Source of the DNA: Candidatus Eiseniibacteriota bacterium
GTDB lineage: Bacteria; Eisenbacteria; RBG-16-71-46; CAIMUX01
Length of the DNA: 64,000 nt
Direction of reading: 5' to 3'
NCBI GenBank assembly: GCA_903844735.1
Contig: CAIMUX010000131.1
Coordinates: 103,092 to 167,091, forward strand
Shown: one piece after another, positions 15,376-24,726 of the stretch
Numbering within the stretch: the stretch's first letter is position 1
Layout: every line of letters starts with the position of its first letter
The notes under the pieces: model-generated
Databases searched by the model: none
Told to the model about the DNA's origin: nothing
Seen by the model: only the letters and a program-made list of their open reading frames with translations
Position numbers and translations under genes: made by a program

Positions 15376-15404
15376 AGCATATGGCGGATTGGGCATATAG
15401 TCAA
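15376..15404 (-). promoter_or_regulatory. arsR operon promoter with overlapping GCATAT operator-like repeats
   Basis: Read leftward: TTGACT (15404-15399), a 17-base spacer, then TATGCT (15381-15376). Two GCATAT copies (15377-15382 and 15393-15398, 16 bp apart) cover the -10 box and the start of the spacer, where an ArsR dimer would block polymerase. The predicted +1 falls at or beside the ATG at 15369, so the message may be leaderless. Confidence 0.75.
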
Positions 15405-15588
15405 GAGCGTGAGCAAGCCCGAAGCCAGAGGCCTGATGTCTGAAGCCACTCCGCAACCATGATCTCAGGCATGTGACGCCGGAGCTCTTGCCGCCGTTCA
15501 TGCGGCCATCACCGGAGGCCTCACACGACCGGCCACCTCCCCTCTCAGGTAGGTTGCCGCCGCGAACGCAGGACCAGAGCGTGGAGTC

Positions 15589-17751
15589 TTACCGCATCCG
15601 GACCAGCAGACGCCGTGAGGTGAACGACCCCGAGGCGGCCTCCAGGTAGTACACCCCCGCCGGCACCACGCGCCCCGCAGCGTCCGTACCGTCCCAGGCA
15701 TCTCCGTGATCCAGCGGCAGCGCCTGACGCGCCATGGCCAGCCGCCGTCCCTGTGGATCGTAGATCGCCCAGGACCAGCTCGCCCCCGGGACGTCCGCAA
15801 TGCCTGATCCCCTGCTCGCCAACACCGGCGCGAACCGAACCTCTCCCGCGAACGGGTTGGGTCCCACGCGCAGGTCGAGGCGTGTGGAGGAAGCGGCACC
15901 TGTCACCGGCTGGATCCCCGTGACTTCTTGCGTGAAGAAGGTGCGGGTTTCGCGCGAGAGGCGCCGGTGACCGGGGGCGTCCTCGGCGAAAACCTCCCAC
16001 TTGTAGTATGAGTCCTGATCCAGCGAAGCGAGCGTCAGCGTCGTGTCAGTCCCGGTGGGGTAGGTCCACTCCGCGCCGCTCGGAAACTTCCAGATGTGTA
16101 GCTGGTAAGTCACCGGCACCGGCGAGTCCCCGTCGACCGTCCGCCGCCAACGGAAGGAAATCGGCCACGGATACAGCAGTGCATTCCGGTCCGGGCTCAC
16201 CAAGTCAAAAGGCAGCGGGTAGAGGACCGGAGAGGAGTTCATCGCCGCCACGGCGTTGATGCGACCCCATCCGTAGTCGTTGCCGGGTGTGAGGTGGCGA
16301 TCGGCAGTGTTCATCATCGCCGAGCGGATCTGCATGTTGCTCCACTCAGGGTGCGCCTCAGCCAGAAGCACGGCGACACCACTTACCAGCGGACAGGACA
16401 GCGAGGTCCCGCTGGCCGACCCGTAGGTATCGACCGCGCTCGCGTCAGCCCACCAGGTCCGGACGCCCCGGGCCACAACCTCGGGCTTGGTCCGGCCATC
16501 GTCACTCGGTCCGCGTGAGGAGAAGGAGGCGATGACATTCAAGCTGTCCACGGCCCCCACCGAAAGCACGCTGTCGGCGTCAGCCGGTGTCCCGAGGCTC
16601 ATCGGTCCTTGGTAGCCTTCGTTCCCCGCCGAGTTGACACAGAGGATCCCGCGGGCCGAGGCGATGTCGATGGCGCGGGAAATCACGGGCGTGTCGCCGT
16701 CCTTCAGCGGGTAGTTGTAGCAGAAACCGTCGTCAAAGCAGGTGTACGCGAGGCTGGCACTGGTCACCCGCACCCCGAGGGAGTCGGCCCACTCAAGAGC
16801 GGCGACATAGTTGTCCTCCTCGACCTGCGTCTCGGAACGAATGTCCTCCGTCTTGGCGAGAACAAACTCAGCGCCGTACGCCGGGCCGACGATGTGGCCG
16901 GGGTCATAGCCGCCATGCGCCGCCCAGGTGCCGGTCCCGTGGGTCTGCTGTCCGGAAACGTCGACCGCCTCGTTTTGGGTGTTCCCGTCGTGGAACACGA
17001 AGTCTCGCTCACCCAGAATCCTGGCACTCGAAAACGCATGATGATCTTTGCGAAACCCTGTATCTAACATCATCATACGGACTCGATTGCCGGTATAGCC
17101 GAGAGCATGAACAGCCGGGACTTGGATCTCCAGGAGCTGGCCGTACGAGGGCCCGTACGGGTCCGGCCCGCGGGTCGAGCTCTTGTCTGCGAGGGTCCGG
17201 CCGAGGGGCGTTCCGTCAGGAGCGAATGCCGGGCCGAGGCTCTGCCGCTCGCCCCGCGCCACCGGGCGCACTTCGCGGACGAACGGGAGGGCACGCACGG
17301 CCGCGACCGCCTCCGCAGACAGGTCAGCACTCACGCCGTTCAACCAGCGGGTCTGGTGGCGAATGCACCCCAGAGTTGCGATCCGGTCAACGTACGACTG
17401 ACGGAGCGGCAGGTCGCGCTCGTCGGGAACTGCGCCCGAAGGCCCGGCCTCTCGTGAGGCCCAGGACTCGGCGGGAATCCGTTCGGCGACGGCGAGCCAG
17501 TCTTTGGGGGTGGGCGGGGTGGGTCCGCGGTCGGCGAAGAAGACCCAATAGGCACCGGTCTTGGCGGATGGCGCCGGAGCCGGAACTGGGGTAGGCGCTG
17601 GGGCTGAAGCCACAGCACCAGAACGGGTTGAGGCCGAAGAAACAGCCGGGGCGGGAGCCACCGCAGCCACCGCCGGGCCCGGGGCAGGCGCCAAGATACC
17701 GAGTAGAGTGGACAGGACCGCTGCCGCCGCCCCGCACCAGGATCGCAACAT
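15589..17751 (-). CDS. secreted subtilisin-family (S8) protease with FlgD-like C-terminal tail
   Basis: 720 residues from the ATG at 17751 (AAGGAG five bases before). A signal peptide and a Pro/Ala-rich spacer lead to a prodomain-like region and the S8 catalytic domain: Asp in MMMLDTGFRKDHHAF (about 230), His in QQTHGTGTWAAHGG (about 271) and Ser in GSASGTSLSCPLVSGVAVL (about 450). A fibronectin-like segment (FRWRRTVDGDSPVPVTYQLH) and a FlgD-type Ig tail (YDPQGRRLAMARQAL ... DAWDGTDAAGRVVPAGVYYL) end the protein. Such tails are found on secreted proteins of FCB-like and Eisenbacteria-type lineages. It is probably extracellular or surface-held, and degrades external protein. Confidence 0.92.
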   Translation of the reverse strand: MLRSWCGAAAAVLSTLLGILAPAPGPAVAAVAPAPAVSSASTRSGAVASAPAPTPVPAPAPSAKTGAYWVFFADRGPTPPTPKDWLAVAERIPAESWASREAGPSGAVPDERDLPLRQSYVDRIATLGCIRHQTRWLNGVSADLSAEAVAAVRALPFVREVRPVARGERQSLGPAFAPDGTPLGRTLADKSSTRGPDPYGPSYGQLLEIQVPAVHALGYTGNRVRMMMLDTGFRKDHHAFSSARILGERDFVFHDGNTQNEAVDVSGQQTHGTGTWAAHGGYDPGHIVGPAYGAEFVLAKTEDIRSETQVEEDNYVAALEWADSLGVRVTSASLAYTCFDDGFCYNYPLKDGDTPVISRAIDIASARGILCVNSAGNEGYQGPMSLGTPADADSVLSVGAVDSLNVIASFSSRGPSDDGRTKPEVVARGVRTWWADASAVDTYGSASGTSLSCPLVSGVAVLLAEAHPEWSNMQIRSAMMNTADRHLTPGNDYGWGRINAVAAMNSSPVLYPLPFDLVSPDRNALLYPWPISFRWRRTVDGDSPVPVTYQLHIWKFPSGAEWTYPTGTDTTLTLASLDQDSYYKWEVFAEDAPGHRRLSRETRTFFTQEVTGIQPVTGAASSTRLDLRVGPNPFAGEVRFAPVLASRGSGIADVPGASWSWAIYDPQGRRLAMARQALPLDHGDAWDGTDAAGRVVPAGVYYLEAASGSFTSRRLLVRMR

Positions 17752-18110
17752 GGTAACTCCTTCTCTGGGGCACCAGACGGCAGGGCCGGGCGTTCGCATT
17801 TCCGCCCCCACAGGACTAAGGATACCATAGTCGGTCCGGGATCGGCTCAGTGGATCGTGATGCTGCTCTCGGCAGGCAGTGCAGCGAGGCGGCGCCGTCC
17901 GCGTAGTCGCCGCCGAACCGCGCGGGCGACAATGGTGCCAGGTTGTCCACCGGCTCACGAACGGCGGAGCCCGGATGAGCACGCATCAGAGATAGCGCGC
18001 CGTAGCGGTAGCACAACCATTGCTTCAGCACGAGCAGGTGAGGCGAAACCGCCGCCATGCAAGTGGGGTTCGCATCGAAACCGGGTCGGATCGCGCTGGC
18101 GGCGAGATGC
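17752..18110 (+). other. intergenic region, no supported gene
   Basis: About 360 bp between two leftward genes. A leftward frame of 80 codons (17816-18058) is present but has no Shine-Dalgarno, no recognisable domain and Arg/Ala-rich shadow-like composition. No tRNA or clear terminator was found. It should contain the promoter of the protease gene. Confidence 0.4.
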
Positions 18111-18938
18111 TCAGTCTACCGACAGCCGCGAGAGAATCGCCTCGTGGAGCGGCCCGTTGGTCGCGACGATCGACCCACCTTGGAGCCAATCATCACCCCC
18201 GCGGGCGTCGGTGACTCGCCCCCCAGCCTCGGACACGAGAAGCGCCCCCGCCGCGACATCCCACGGGCTCAGCGCGAGCTCCCAGTAGCCGTCGTAGCGA
18301 CCGGCCGCGACATAGGCGAGGTCGAGGGCCGCGGAACCGCAGCGGCGCAGGCCGCGGGTCTCGAGGCTCAACCTCGCCCAGTTGTCGAGGTTGGTGTTTC
18401 CGACCTCGCCCTGGCGATAGGCGAAGCCACTGGCGAGGAGGGCGTGCCCTAGATCGGCATCGTGGGACACCTGGAGCGGGTGAGCACCATCGGCGGACCC
18501 TCCGCGGCCGCGCACGGCCGCAAATGTCTCGCGCAGCCGCGGCGCGTGGACAACGCCGAGGAGAATTCCCTCTTCGTCTTCGAGGCCAATCGAGACACAG
18601 AAGAACGGGTGGCGATGGACGAAGTTTGTGGTCCCGTCCAGCGGGTCGATGATCCAGCGGTAGGGCGCGGTCCCCTCGCGGGCGCCCCCCTCCTCGGCGA
18701 GGATAGCGTGCCCGGGCCAGGTGGCGCGGATCCGGTCGATGACCAGCCGCTCCGACGCTAGGTCGTATTTGGTGACCAGGTTGCGCCAGCCTTTGTAGTC
18801 AACCTCGCCCCGCTCGACCTTCGCGTACCCATCGAGAAGGAGGTCCCCCGCCTCGCGCGCCACATGAAGGGCGAAAGCCAGCATCTCGTCGGCGTGCTCG
18901 TTTCCGCCCGTGCCCTTCGCCACCCCGCCTCCCGCCAT
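18111..18938 (-). CDS. suhB: inositol monophosphatase family protein
   Basis: 275 residues from the ATG at 18938, with AAGGGGGGA upstream. The Mg2+-phosphatase motifs are all present: LAEEGG (metal-binding Glu), [19 protein letters not shown] (motif A) and [19 protein letters not shown] (motif B). The family hydrolyses inositol-1-phosphate, and in some members fructose-1,6-bisphosphate or 3'-phosphoadenosine-5'-phosphate; which one applies here cannot be told. The gene is alone, divergent from glyQS. The symbol follows the usual name and is tentative. Confidence 0.85.
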   Translation of the reverse strand: MAGGGVAKGTGGNEHADEMLAFALHVAREAGDLLLDGYAKVERGEVDYKGWRNLVTKYDLASERLVIDRIRATWPGHAILAEEGGAREGTAPYRWIIDPLDGTTNFVHRHPFFCVSIGLEDEEGILLGVVHAPRLRETFAAVRGRGGSADGAHPLQVSHDADLGHALLASGFAYRQGEVGNTNLDNWARLSLETRGLRRCGSAALDLAYVAAGRYDGYWELALSPWDVAAGALLVSEAGGRVTDARGGDDWLQGGSIVATNGPLHEAILSRLSVD

Positions 18939-18964
18939 CGGTCCCCCCTTCTCGCCTGTGCGCG

Positions 18965-19012
18965 CTGGCTTCGGGCTTCAGGCCGGAGGGCGTCGAGCAG
19001 TCCCTGAAGGCC
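18965..19012. repeat. dispersed 44 bp repeat, copy 1
   Basis: The reverse complement of this stretch matches 62541-62584 with two mismatches over 44 bases (CCTTCAG-R-GACTGCTCGACG, then CCCTCCGGCC and GAAGCCCGAAGCC). It is followed by a short degenerate run of GCCCGATG units (about 19022-19048). Both copies lie between divergent genes. Confidence 0.8.
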
Positions 19013-19198
19013 ACGAATTACGGCCCGATGCCCGATGCCCGACGCCTCCGAATCCCAGCGCCGACCTTCCCCGTTGAGATCCGCCCCGCCCAGCGGGTAC
19101 AGTCTCCCAACAATCTACCAGTTTGGACACGGGCCGTCCCGACTCCTTCACGCGACACCAAGGCAGCGGGCGACGGGTCGGCCGAACACGGGGGATGC

Positions 19199-20524
<1,326 letters not shown>

Positions 20525-20555
20525 GTCGCCGGGCCGACCGAGGCCCGCAGGGCTC

Positions 20556-20600
20556 GCGGAACCGGCGCGACCATGCACAACGGGGACGCCCCGGTTCCGC
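20556..20600 (+). terminator. hairpin after glyQS
   Basis: Perfect 10 bp inverted repeat GCGGAACCGG / CCGGTTCCGC with a 25-base loop, starting 32 bases after the glyQS stop. There is no U-run, so it may be a Rho-assisted or stalling hairpin. Confidence 0.55.
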
Positions 20601-20769
20601 ATCGATGTCCGCTGCCCGCCCTCTTCTTTCTTCAACGGGGTCGCCAGCCGGGTGCTTCCCTGCTTGTCCCTCTATCTTGTTGTGTGGACTGAACATGGCA
20701 ACTGTCGGACGAACCGACACCTGATCGTCGTGCTAATTCGTTGAGATTCAAGCTGTTTAACCCTGAGCC

Positions 20770-20803
20770 ACCCCCGAGACCGGGACGATAGAAGCCCGGG
20801 GGT
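20770..20803 (+). promoter_or_regulatory. structured leader element upstream of PEP-CTERM gene
   Basis: ACCCCCG (20770-20776) pairs with CGGGGGT (20797-20803). An alternative inner stem CCGGG/CCCGG competes for the same bases, so two folds are possible. The whole 20601-20994 spacer is more AT-rich than its surroundings and also holds the palindrome AACATGTT at about 20868. It does not match any riboswitch consensus I could recall. Confidence 0.35.
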
Positions 20804-20994
20804 AACAAAGCTCGCCCCCTCAACAAGAGTCGAACGAGCGAGCCATCACGCAGTACTACGCCATACAACATGTTATGTGGAAGGACATGAAATCAACGAT
20901 AGCGGCGCGAAGATTGCCGCTACCTGATGGGAGTCTGGCCTCCGAGAGCGGAATTGCCGTGTCACGGGGCGGCGGACGGAGAGAGAGAGACACC

Positions 20995-21717
20995 ATGAGA
21001 ATTCGCATCTTAGGCACATTGGCGCTGCTGGCATTGGCCAGCGGCTTCGCTGGACCGGCCGGAGCGATTCCGGCGCTGCAGCTTTATATCGACGGGGCCT
21101 CCTGGGACACTGTCACCGAGACTTGGCAGGTTACGGCCCCGACCTTCGATCTGTGGGTTATCGGGGACGTCGGCCACTATGGTACGATTTTCGACGTGAA
21201 GCTGGCTGTTGCCTACAACACGGGCGACACAGGCGCGCTCACCCTCACGGGTAAGCGGACGACCAGGATCCAAGACCTGTCGACCCCCGGGAACCCTGCC
21301 TACCAGAGCTTCGCTGACGGCATCGCACCCGTCACCGGCGATGGCAGCAGTCTGCCGGGGCACGGCGTTTATGGGGTTGGCCATAGTTTCCGGAAGTACT
21401 TCCTGGGTGATTTCACGTCGACGGACTCCAAGATCGGCGATTTCAACGGAGATCTTCCGTTCCCGACCGCGTTTCCCGATTTGGGCCAAATCAACGTCTA
21501 CGAGGTTGCTGTCACGGGGTTCACGGGCGGCCTCCATTTTGACACCTACAATCACGTCGCGGGCAGAAATGGGAGCGAGAAATACGTGACAGCCCCGTTC
21601 TCCCATGATGCCGGCGCCAGCACCCCCGAGGACGTCCCGGAGCCCGGCGCCCTGGTTCTTTTCGGCACGGTCATGATCGGGGCGTTCGGGGTCGGCCTCC
21701 GGCGGCGCCGCCGCTAG
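20995..21717 (+). CDS. PEP-CTERM sorted secreted protein
   Basis: 240 residues from the ATG at 20995, after a purine-rich GAGAGAGAGA. A signal peptide (RILGTLALLALASGFAGPAGA) leads to a beta-rich Gly/Asp/Thr domain of about 190 residues, then the sorting tail VPEPGALVLFGTVMIGAFGV GLRRRRR: the V-P-E-P motif, a membrane segment and an Arg cluster. Exosortase (EpsH) cleaves such tails and attaches the protein to exopolysaccharide; none is in this window. The main domain is of the choice-of-anchor type with no known activity. It stands alone between glyQS and corA. Confidence 0.88.
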   Translation: MRIRILGTLALLALASGFAGPAGAIPALQLYIDGASWDTVTETWQVTAPTFDLWVIGDVGHYGTIFDVKLAVAYNTGDTGALTLTGKRTTRIQDLSTPGNPAYQSFADGIAPVTGDGSSLPGHGVYGVGHSFRKYFLGDFTSTDSKIGDFNGDLPFPTAFPDLGQINVYEVAVTGFTGGLHFDTYNHVAGRNGSEKYVTAPFSHDAGASTPEDVPEPGALVLFGTVMIGAFGVGLRRRRR

Positions 21718-21855
21718 GACGCTCACCCCGGCCTGCACGCGGCCGGTACGAAAATGTCGAGGCCGTCGCCCTTCGCGTCGGCCTCTTCGTTTCCCCCCGA
21801 GTCTGCATCTCCGCTCGCGCGATGCTACGCTGCATCGACGAAAGGGGGCCTGACC

Positions 21856-23022
21856 ATGAGCACCCAACTCCGCAAACACGCCGGCCGCAAGTACCGCACA
21901 AAGAAACGCCCACCGCCCGGCTCCGCGCCCGGCACGCTCGTCGGCGCAACCGGGGCGCACCCGCCGACGATTCGTGTCATCGGCTACGGGCCTGAAAGGA
22001 TTGAGGAGCACACCCCCGCACGCGTCGAGGAACTGCCCGCGCTGCTCGAGCGGCAGCCGGTCACCTGGATCGACATCGACGCCCTCTCCGACGCCGAGAC
22101 GGTGCGGAAGCTCGGCGAGATCTTCCACCTCCACCCGCTGGCCCAGGAGGACATCCTCAACACCTACCAGCGGGCGAAGGTCGAGCCGTACGGGGATCAC
22201 ATCTTCGTGGTCTCGCGCATGTTCAGCCTGCAGGGAGGCGTGCTGCAGGCCGAGCAGTTCAGCCTCTTCTTCGGCCCCGGCCTTCTTCTCAGCTTCCAGC
22301 AGGTGCCCGGCGACTGTCTCGATCCGGTGCGCGAACGTTTGCGCCGCGGCGGGTCGATCCGCGAACGCGGCGCCGACTTCCTCGCCTATGCGCTGCTCGA
22401 CGCGGTCATCGACGCCTACTTCCCGGTGATCGAGGAGTGCGGCACCCGGCTGGAGGAGGCGGAGATCGAGGTCTTCAGCCGGCCCGGGCCGCAGGCGGTG
22501 CGCCGCATCCACGACATCCGCAGCGATCTGTTGATGCTGCGCCGCGCGGTGTGGCCGCTGCGCGACGCGGTGAACGCCCTCGTGCGAGATCCGCACCCGG
22601 TGATCCGCGACGAAACCCGGGTCTTCTTGCGCGATTGCTATGATCACACGGTGCAGATCATGGACCTGGTGGAGACCTTCCGCGAGCTGGCGGCCGGGCT
22701 CACTGACATCTACCTCTCGAGCCTCGGGCAACGAACGAACGAAACGATGCGGCTGCTCACCGTGATCTCGACGATCTTCATACCGCTGACCTTCCTCGCC
22801 GGACTCTGGGGAATGAACTACGACCCGAGCTCGTCCCCGTTCAACATGCCGGAGCTGCGCTGGAAGTGGGGCTACCCGGCGGCGCTGCTCTTCATGTTCG
22901 CGCTGGGAGTCACGATGCTGGTGTTGTTCCGGCGACGCGGCTGGCTGGGGGCGCCGAAAGAGGGGCCGGCGGCGAACGAGCGCCCAGGGAACGCCGCAGA
23001 TCCACCCGAAGATCGCCGGTGA
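21856..23022 (+). CDS. corA: CorA-type magnesium/cobalt channel
   Basis: 388 residues from the ATG at 21856 (GGGGG upstream). A large cytoplasmic domain (VTWIDIDALSDAETVRKLGE, HPLAQEDILNTYQRAKVEPY, IRSDLLMLRRAVWPLRDAVN) is followed by two C-terminal membrane helices. The pore signature GMN is present in FLAGLWGMNYDPSS. The long stalk helix and Met/Glu-rich loop fit the pentameric Mg2+ channel family. A 40-residue basic, low-complexity head is unusual but common in such GC-rich lineages. Confidence 0.95.
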   Translation: MSTQLRKHAGRKYRTKKRPPPGSAPGTLVGATGAHPPTIRVIGYGPERIEEHTPARVEELPALLERQPVTWIDIDALSDAETVRKLGEIFHLHPLAQEDILNTYQRAKVEPYGDHIFVVSRMFSLQGGVLQAEQFSLFFGPGLLLSFQQVPGDCLDPVRERLRRGGSIRERGADFLAYALLDAVIDAYFPVIEECGTRLEEAEIEVFSRPGPQAVRRIHDIRSDLLMLRRAVWPLRDAVNALVRDPHPVIRDETRVFLRDCYDHTVQIMDLVETFRELAAGLTDIYLSSLGQRTNETMRLLTVISTIFIPLTFLAGLWGMNYDPSSSPFNMPELRWKWGYPAALLFMFALGVTMLVLFRRRGWLGAPKEGPAANERPGNAADPPEDRR

Positions 23023-23318
23023 TCCCTGAGCGAAGGCACGCGCGTCGAAGACGCGTCTGTCGAAGGCGTCCACCGCATCGACCGGTGCCACCGGAACCGA
23101 CGGGTTGAGCAGGCCGTCAGGTCGGACCGTTGCCCCCGGCCCCCCGCGGCTCGCCCCGCCCCCGTGCTCGCGGCGCCTCGCCCGCGGGCGCCGGGCACAA
23201 GCACGCCGGCGGCACAGGACTGGCTCGACATATCTCTGGTGACGCTCGCAGGACGGTTCTCCGTCACGCCGGTCAGGCCGGCGGAGAAGCAGTCGAGTGG
23301 GTCATCCCGAAGGCTACG

Positions 23319-23561
23319 ATGGCCGAACACCAGTTCACCGCTCGTTGCCTTTTCGTCCTCAATCTCAAGCGCCGGGACCTCCGACCGGAATGGTGCATCC
23401 GGGTCATCGAGGATCCGATTCGCCGAGAGATCCAGCCGGATGGCCGCATCCGCTTCTGGGCAGTTCTGCCCGAGATTGGGGGACGTACTCTCCGGGTGGT
23501 AACTTTGGCCGATGGGACCACAATCATGACGGCCTTCCCGGATCGGAGGTTCAAGCCATGA
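23319..23561 (+). CDS. DUF4258-like putative toxin
   Basis: 80 residues beginning MAEHQFTARCLFVLNLKRRD. The core DLRPEWCIRVIEDPIRREIQ, PDGRIRFWAVLPEIGGRTLR and VVTLADGTTIMTAFPDRRF has the layout of DUF4258-type small RelE-like proteins (strand-turn-strand ending in R-V-V-T-L-x-D-G). The next gene encodes a DUF2283 protein and overlaps by four bases, a pairing common in putative toxin-antitoxin loci. No strong Shine-Dalgarno is seen before this gene, while the second has GGAGGTT, suggesting more antitoxin-like partner is made. Toxicity is inference. Confidence 0.75.
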   Translation: MAEHQFTARCLFVLNLKRRDLRPEWCIRVIEDPIRREIQPDGRIRFWAVLPEIGGRTLRVVTLADGTTIMTAFPDRRFKP

Positions 23562-23776
23562 AGATCACGTACTTCCCCGACACAGACACCCTGTACATCG
23601 ATCTCTCCGAGAAGCCCAGCGCTGACACCGACGAGATCGCGGACGGAGTCGTCGTCGACTACGACGCGGATGGCTCTGTGACGGGAATCGAAATCGACCA
23701 TGCCCGCGCCCGCCTGGACCTCACCCGATTTGTTCTGACCCGATTTCCGGGCGAGATCCAGCGGGAGTCGGCGTAG
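23558..23776 (+). CDS. DUF2283 family protein, putative antitoxin
   Basis: 72 residues: MKITYFPDTDTLYIDLSEKP then DEIADGVVVDYDADGSVTGI and EIDHARARLDL, a clear DUF2283 sequence (Y-x-x-x-x-D-x-L-Y-I-x-L ... V-D-Y-D-x-x-G-x-V-x-G-I-E-I). A GGAGGTT site lies six bases before the ATG, inside the end of the preceding gene; starts and stops overlap as ATGA. Its likely role is neutralising the upstream DUF4258-like protein. Confidence 0.82.
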   Translation: MKITYFPDTDTLYIDLSEKPSADTDEIADGVVVDYDADGSVTGIEIDHARARLDLTRFVLTRFPGEIQRESA

Positions 23777-23839
23777 CCCCTCCACGATCGCCGAGCGGGG
23801 CAATCCCACGCTCGAACACGACATGGCGAGAGCCTGGCC

Positions 23840-24010
23840 CCCCCGGCGCCGGGCGCCGATGGCTGCCAGGCACCGGACCACTCCCCCGCGGACCCGCTTC
23901 GCCGTCCTTCAATCTCGACACCTCCCGCCCGGGCCCCGGCCAGAACACCCGTACGGCCAGAATGGGCGCCGGCAGAAGTCGATAGAAACGGGCTCCGCCT
24001 GACGGCAGCC
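23840..24010 (-). pseudogene. duplicated scrap of the GT39/TPR gene
   Basis: On the leftward strand one frame reads ARFYRLLPAPILAVRVFWPG PGREVSRLKDGEAGPRGSGP, which parallels ALARANFLLLAPILAACVLW PGHGRDALAPKEDGAGRRGS of the gene at 26129-28264. At DNA level a 20 bp stretch (23869-23888) is identical to 27537-27556. There is no start codon or continuation, so this is a decayed partial copy. Confidence 0.6.
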
Positions 24011-24061
24011 GGTCCCAGCGAGAGGACGGCCGATTGCGTCCTCGATGCGGCTCGGTGGAGA

Positions 24062-24412
24062 TTCAAAAGATGAAATGCGATTGTGCGCGCGGCCGATCGG
24101 CTCTTTCCAAGGACGAAAGTGATCGTGCGGTGGGTCGCGCGATCGTGCGCAGGCCCAGCCACTTTTCGGACCGAGGTGTGCGTTCGGGCAAAGCCTCGGG
24201 CGGGCTCTCATACCGGTGCGCGCCGCTTGCGGAGGCTCGGACGACATTTTCAAACGGCGCGTGCCGTTTGCGCGATCACCCTGCTGGTTTTCGAACACCC
24301 GCGTGCGCGGGCGCGCTCGCCGGTGCGGGCGTTGAGCCTGGTCGTTGTTCCCTCCGGGCGGCGTTGGGGGACACGGCGTCCATCCATGCACGATCGCATT
24401 TCACTTTGTAAA
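24062..24412. repeat. 350 bp non-coding segment bounded by inverted repeats
   Basis: The left end (24062-24085, core TGAAATGCGATTGTGC) and right end (24388-24412, reverse complement core TGAAATGCGATCGTGC) match at about 20 of 24 positions. The interior is full of CGATCG/GCGCGATC motifs and has no supported gene. It could be a MITE-like element or a pair of palindromic repeats. The remaining 24413-24726 stretch shows nothing clear. Confidence 0.45.
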
Positions 24413-24726
24413 TGTTCGCACTGGCGCATGCACGAAACGATCCGCCCTTGGGACGATCCAGCTCCTGGCTCGCCCGAGATGTCCGCGCATGCGCCAGCAT
24501 CGCCGGCGGGGATGCCCGGCGGGTGTTCGAGTCAGAGCGGCGAACCGGGCCGTGGCGCGGCTGCGCCCGGGACGGTGGCGGGCGAATGCAGCCTCCGGGC
24601 CGTGGCTCTCGCTGGGCTCAGAGTTCGCCTGGCCGGTGACGGGGATTGGGGGCCGGGTCTTGTCCGGCGCCGGCAAAGTAGAGCTTCGGGCTTTCGGGAT
24701 CAGGACGTGTGACCTTGAACCCGCCG

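Noticed and set aside
17816..18058. 80-codon leftward frame between protease and phosphatase genes
   Set aside because: No ribosome site, no recognisable domain, Arg/Ser/Ala-rich shadow-like composition.
20761..20810. c-di-GMP-I riboswitch before the PEP-CTERM gene
   Set aside because: GGGACG is present, but the GACGCAAAGCC and second-helix features of the consensus are missing.
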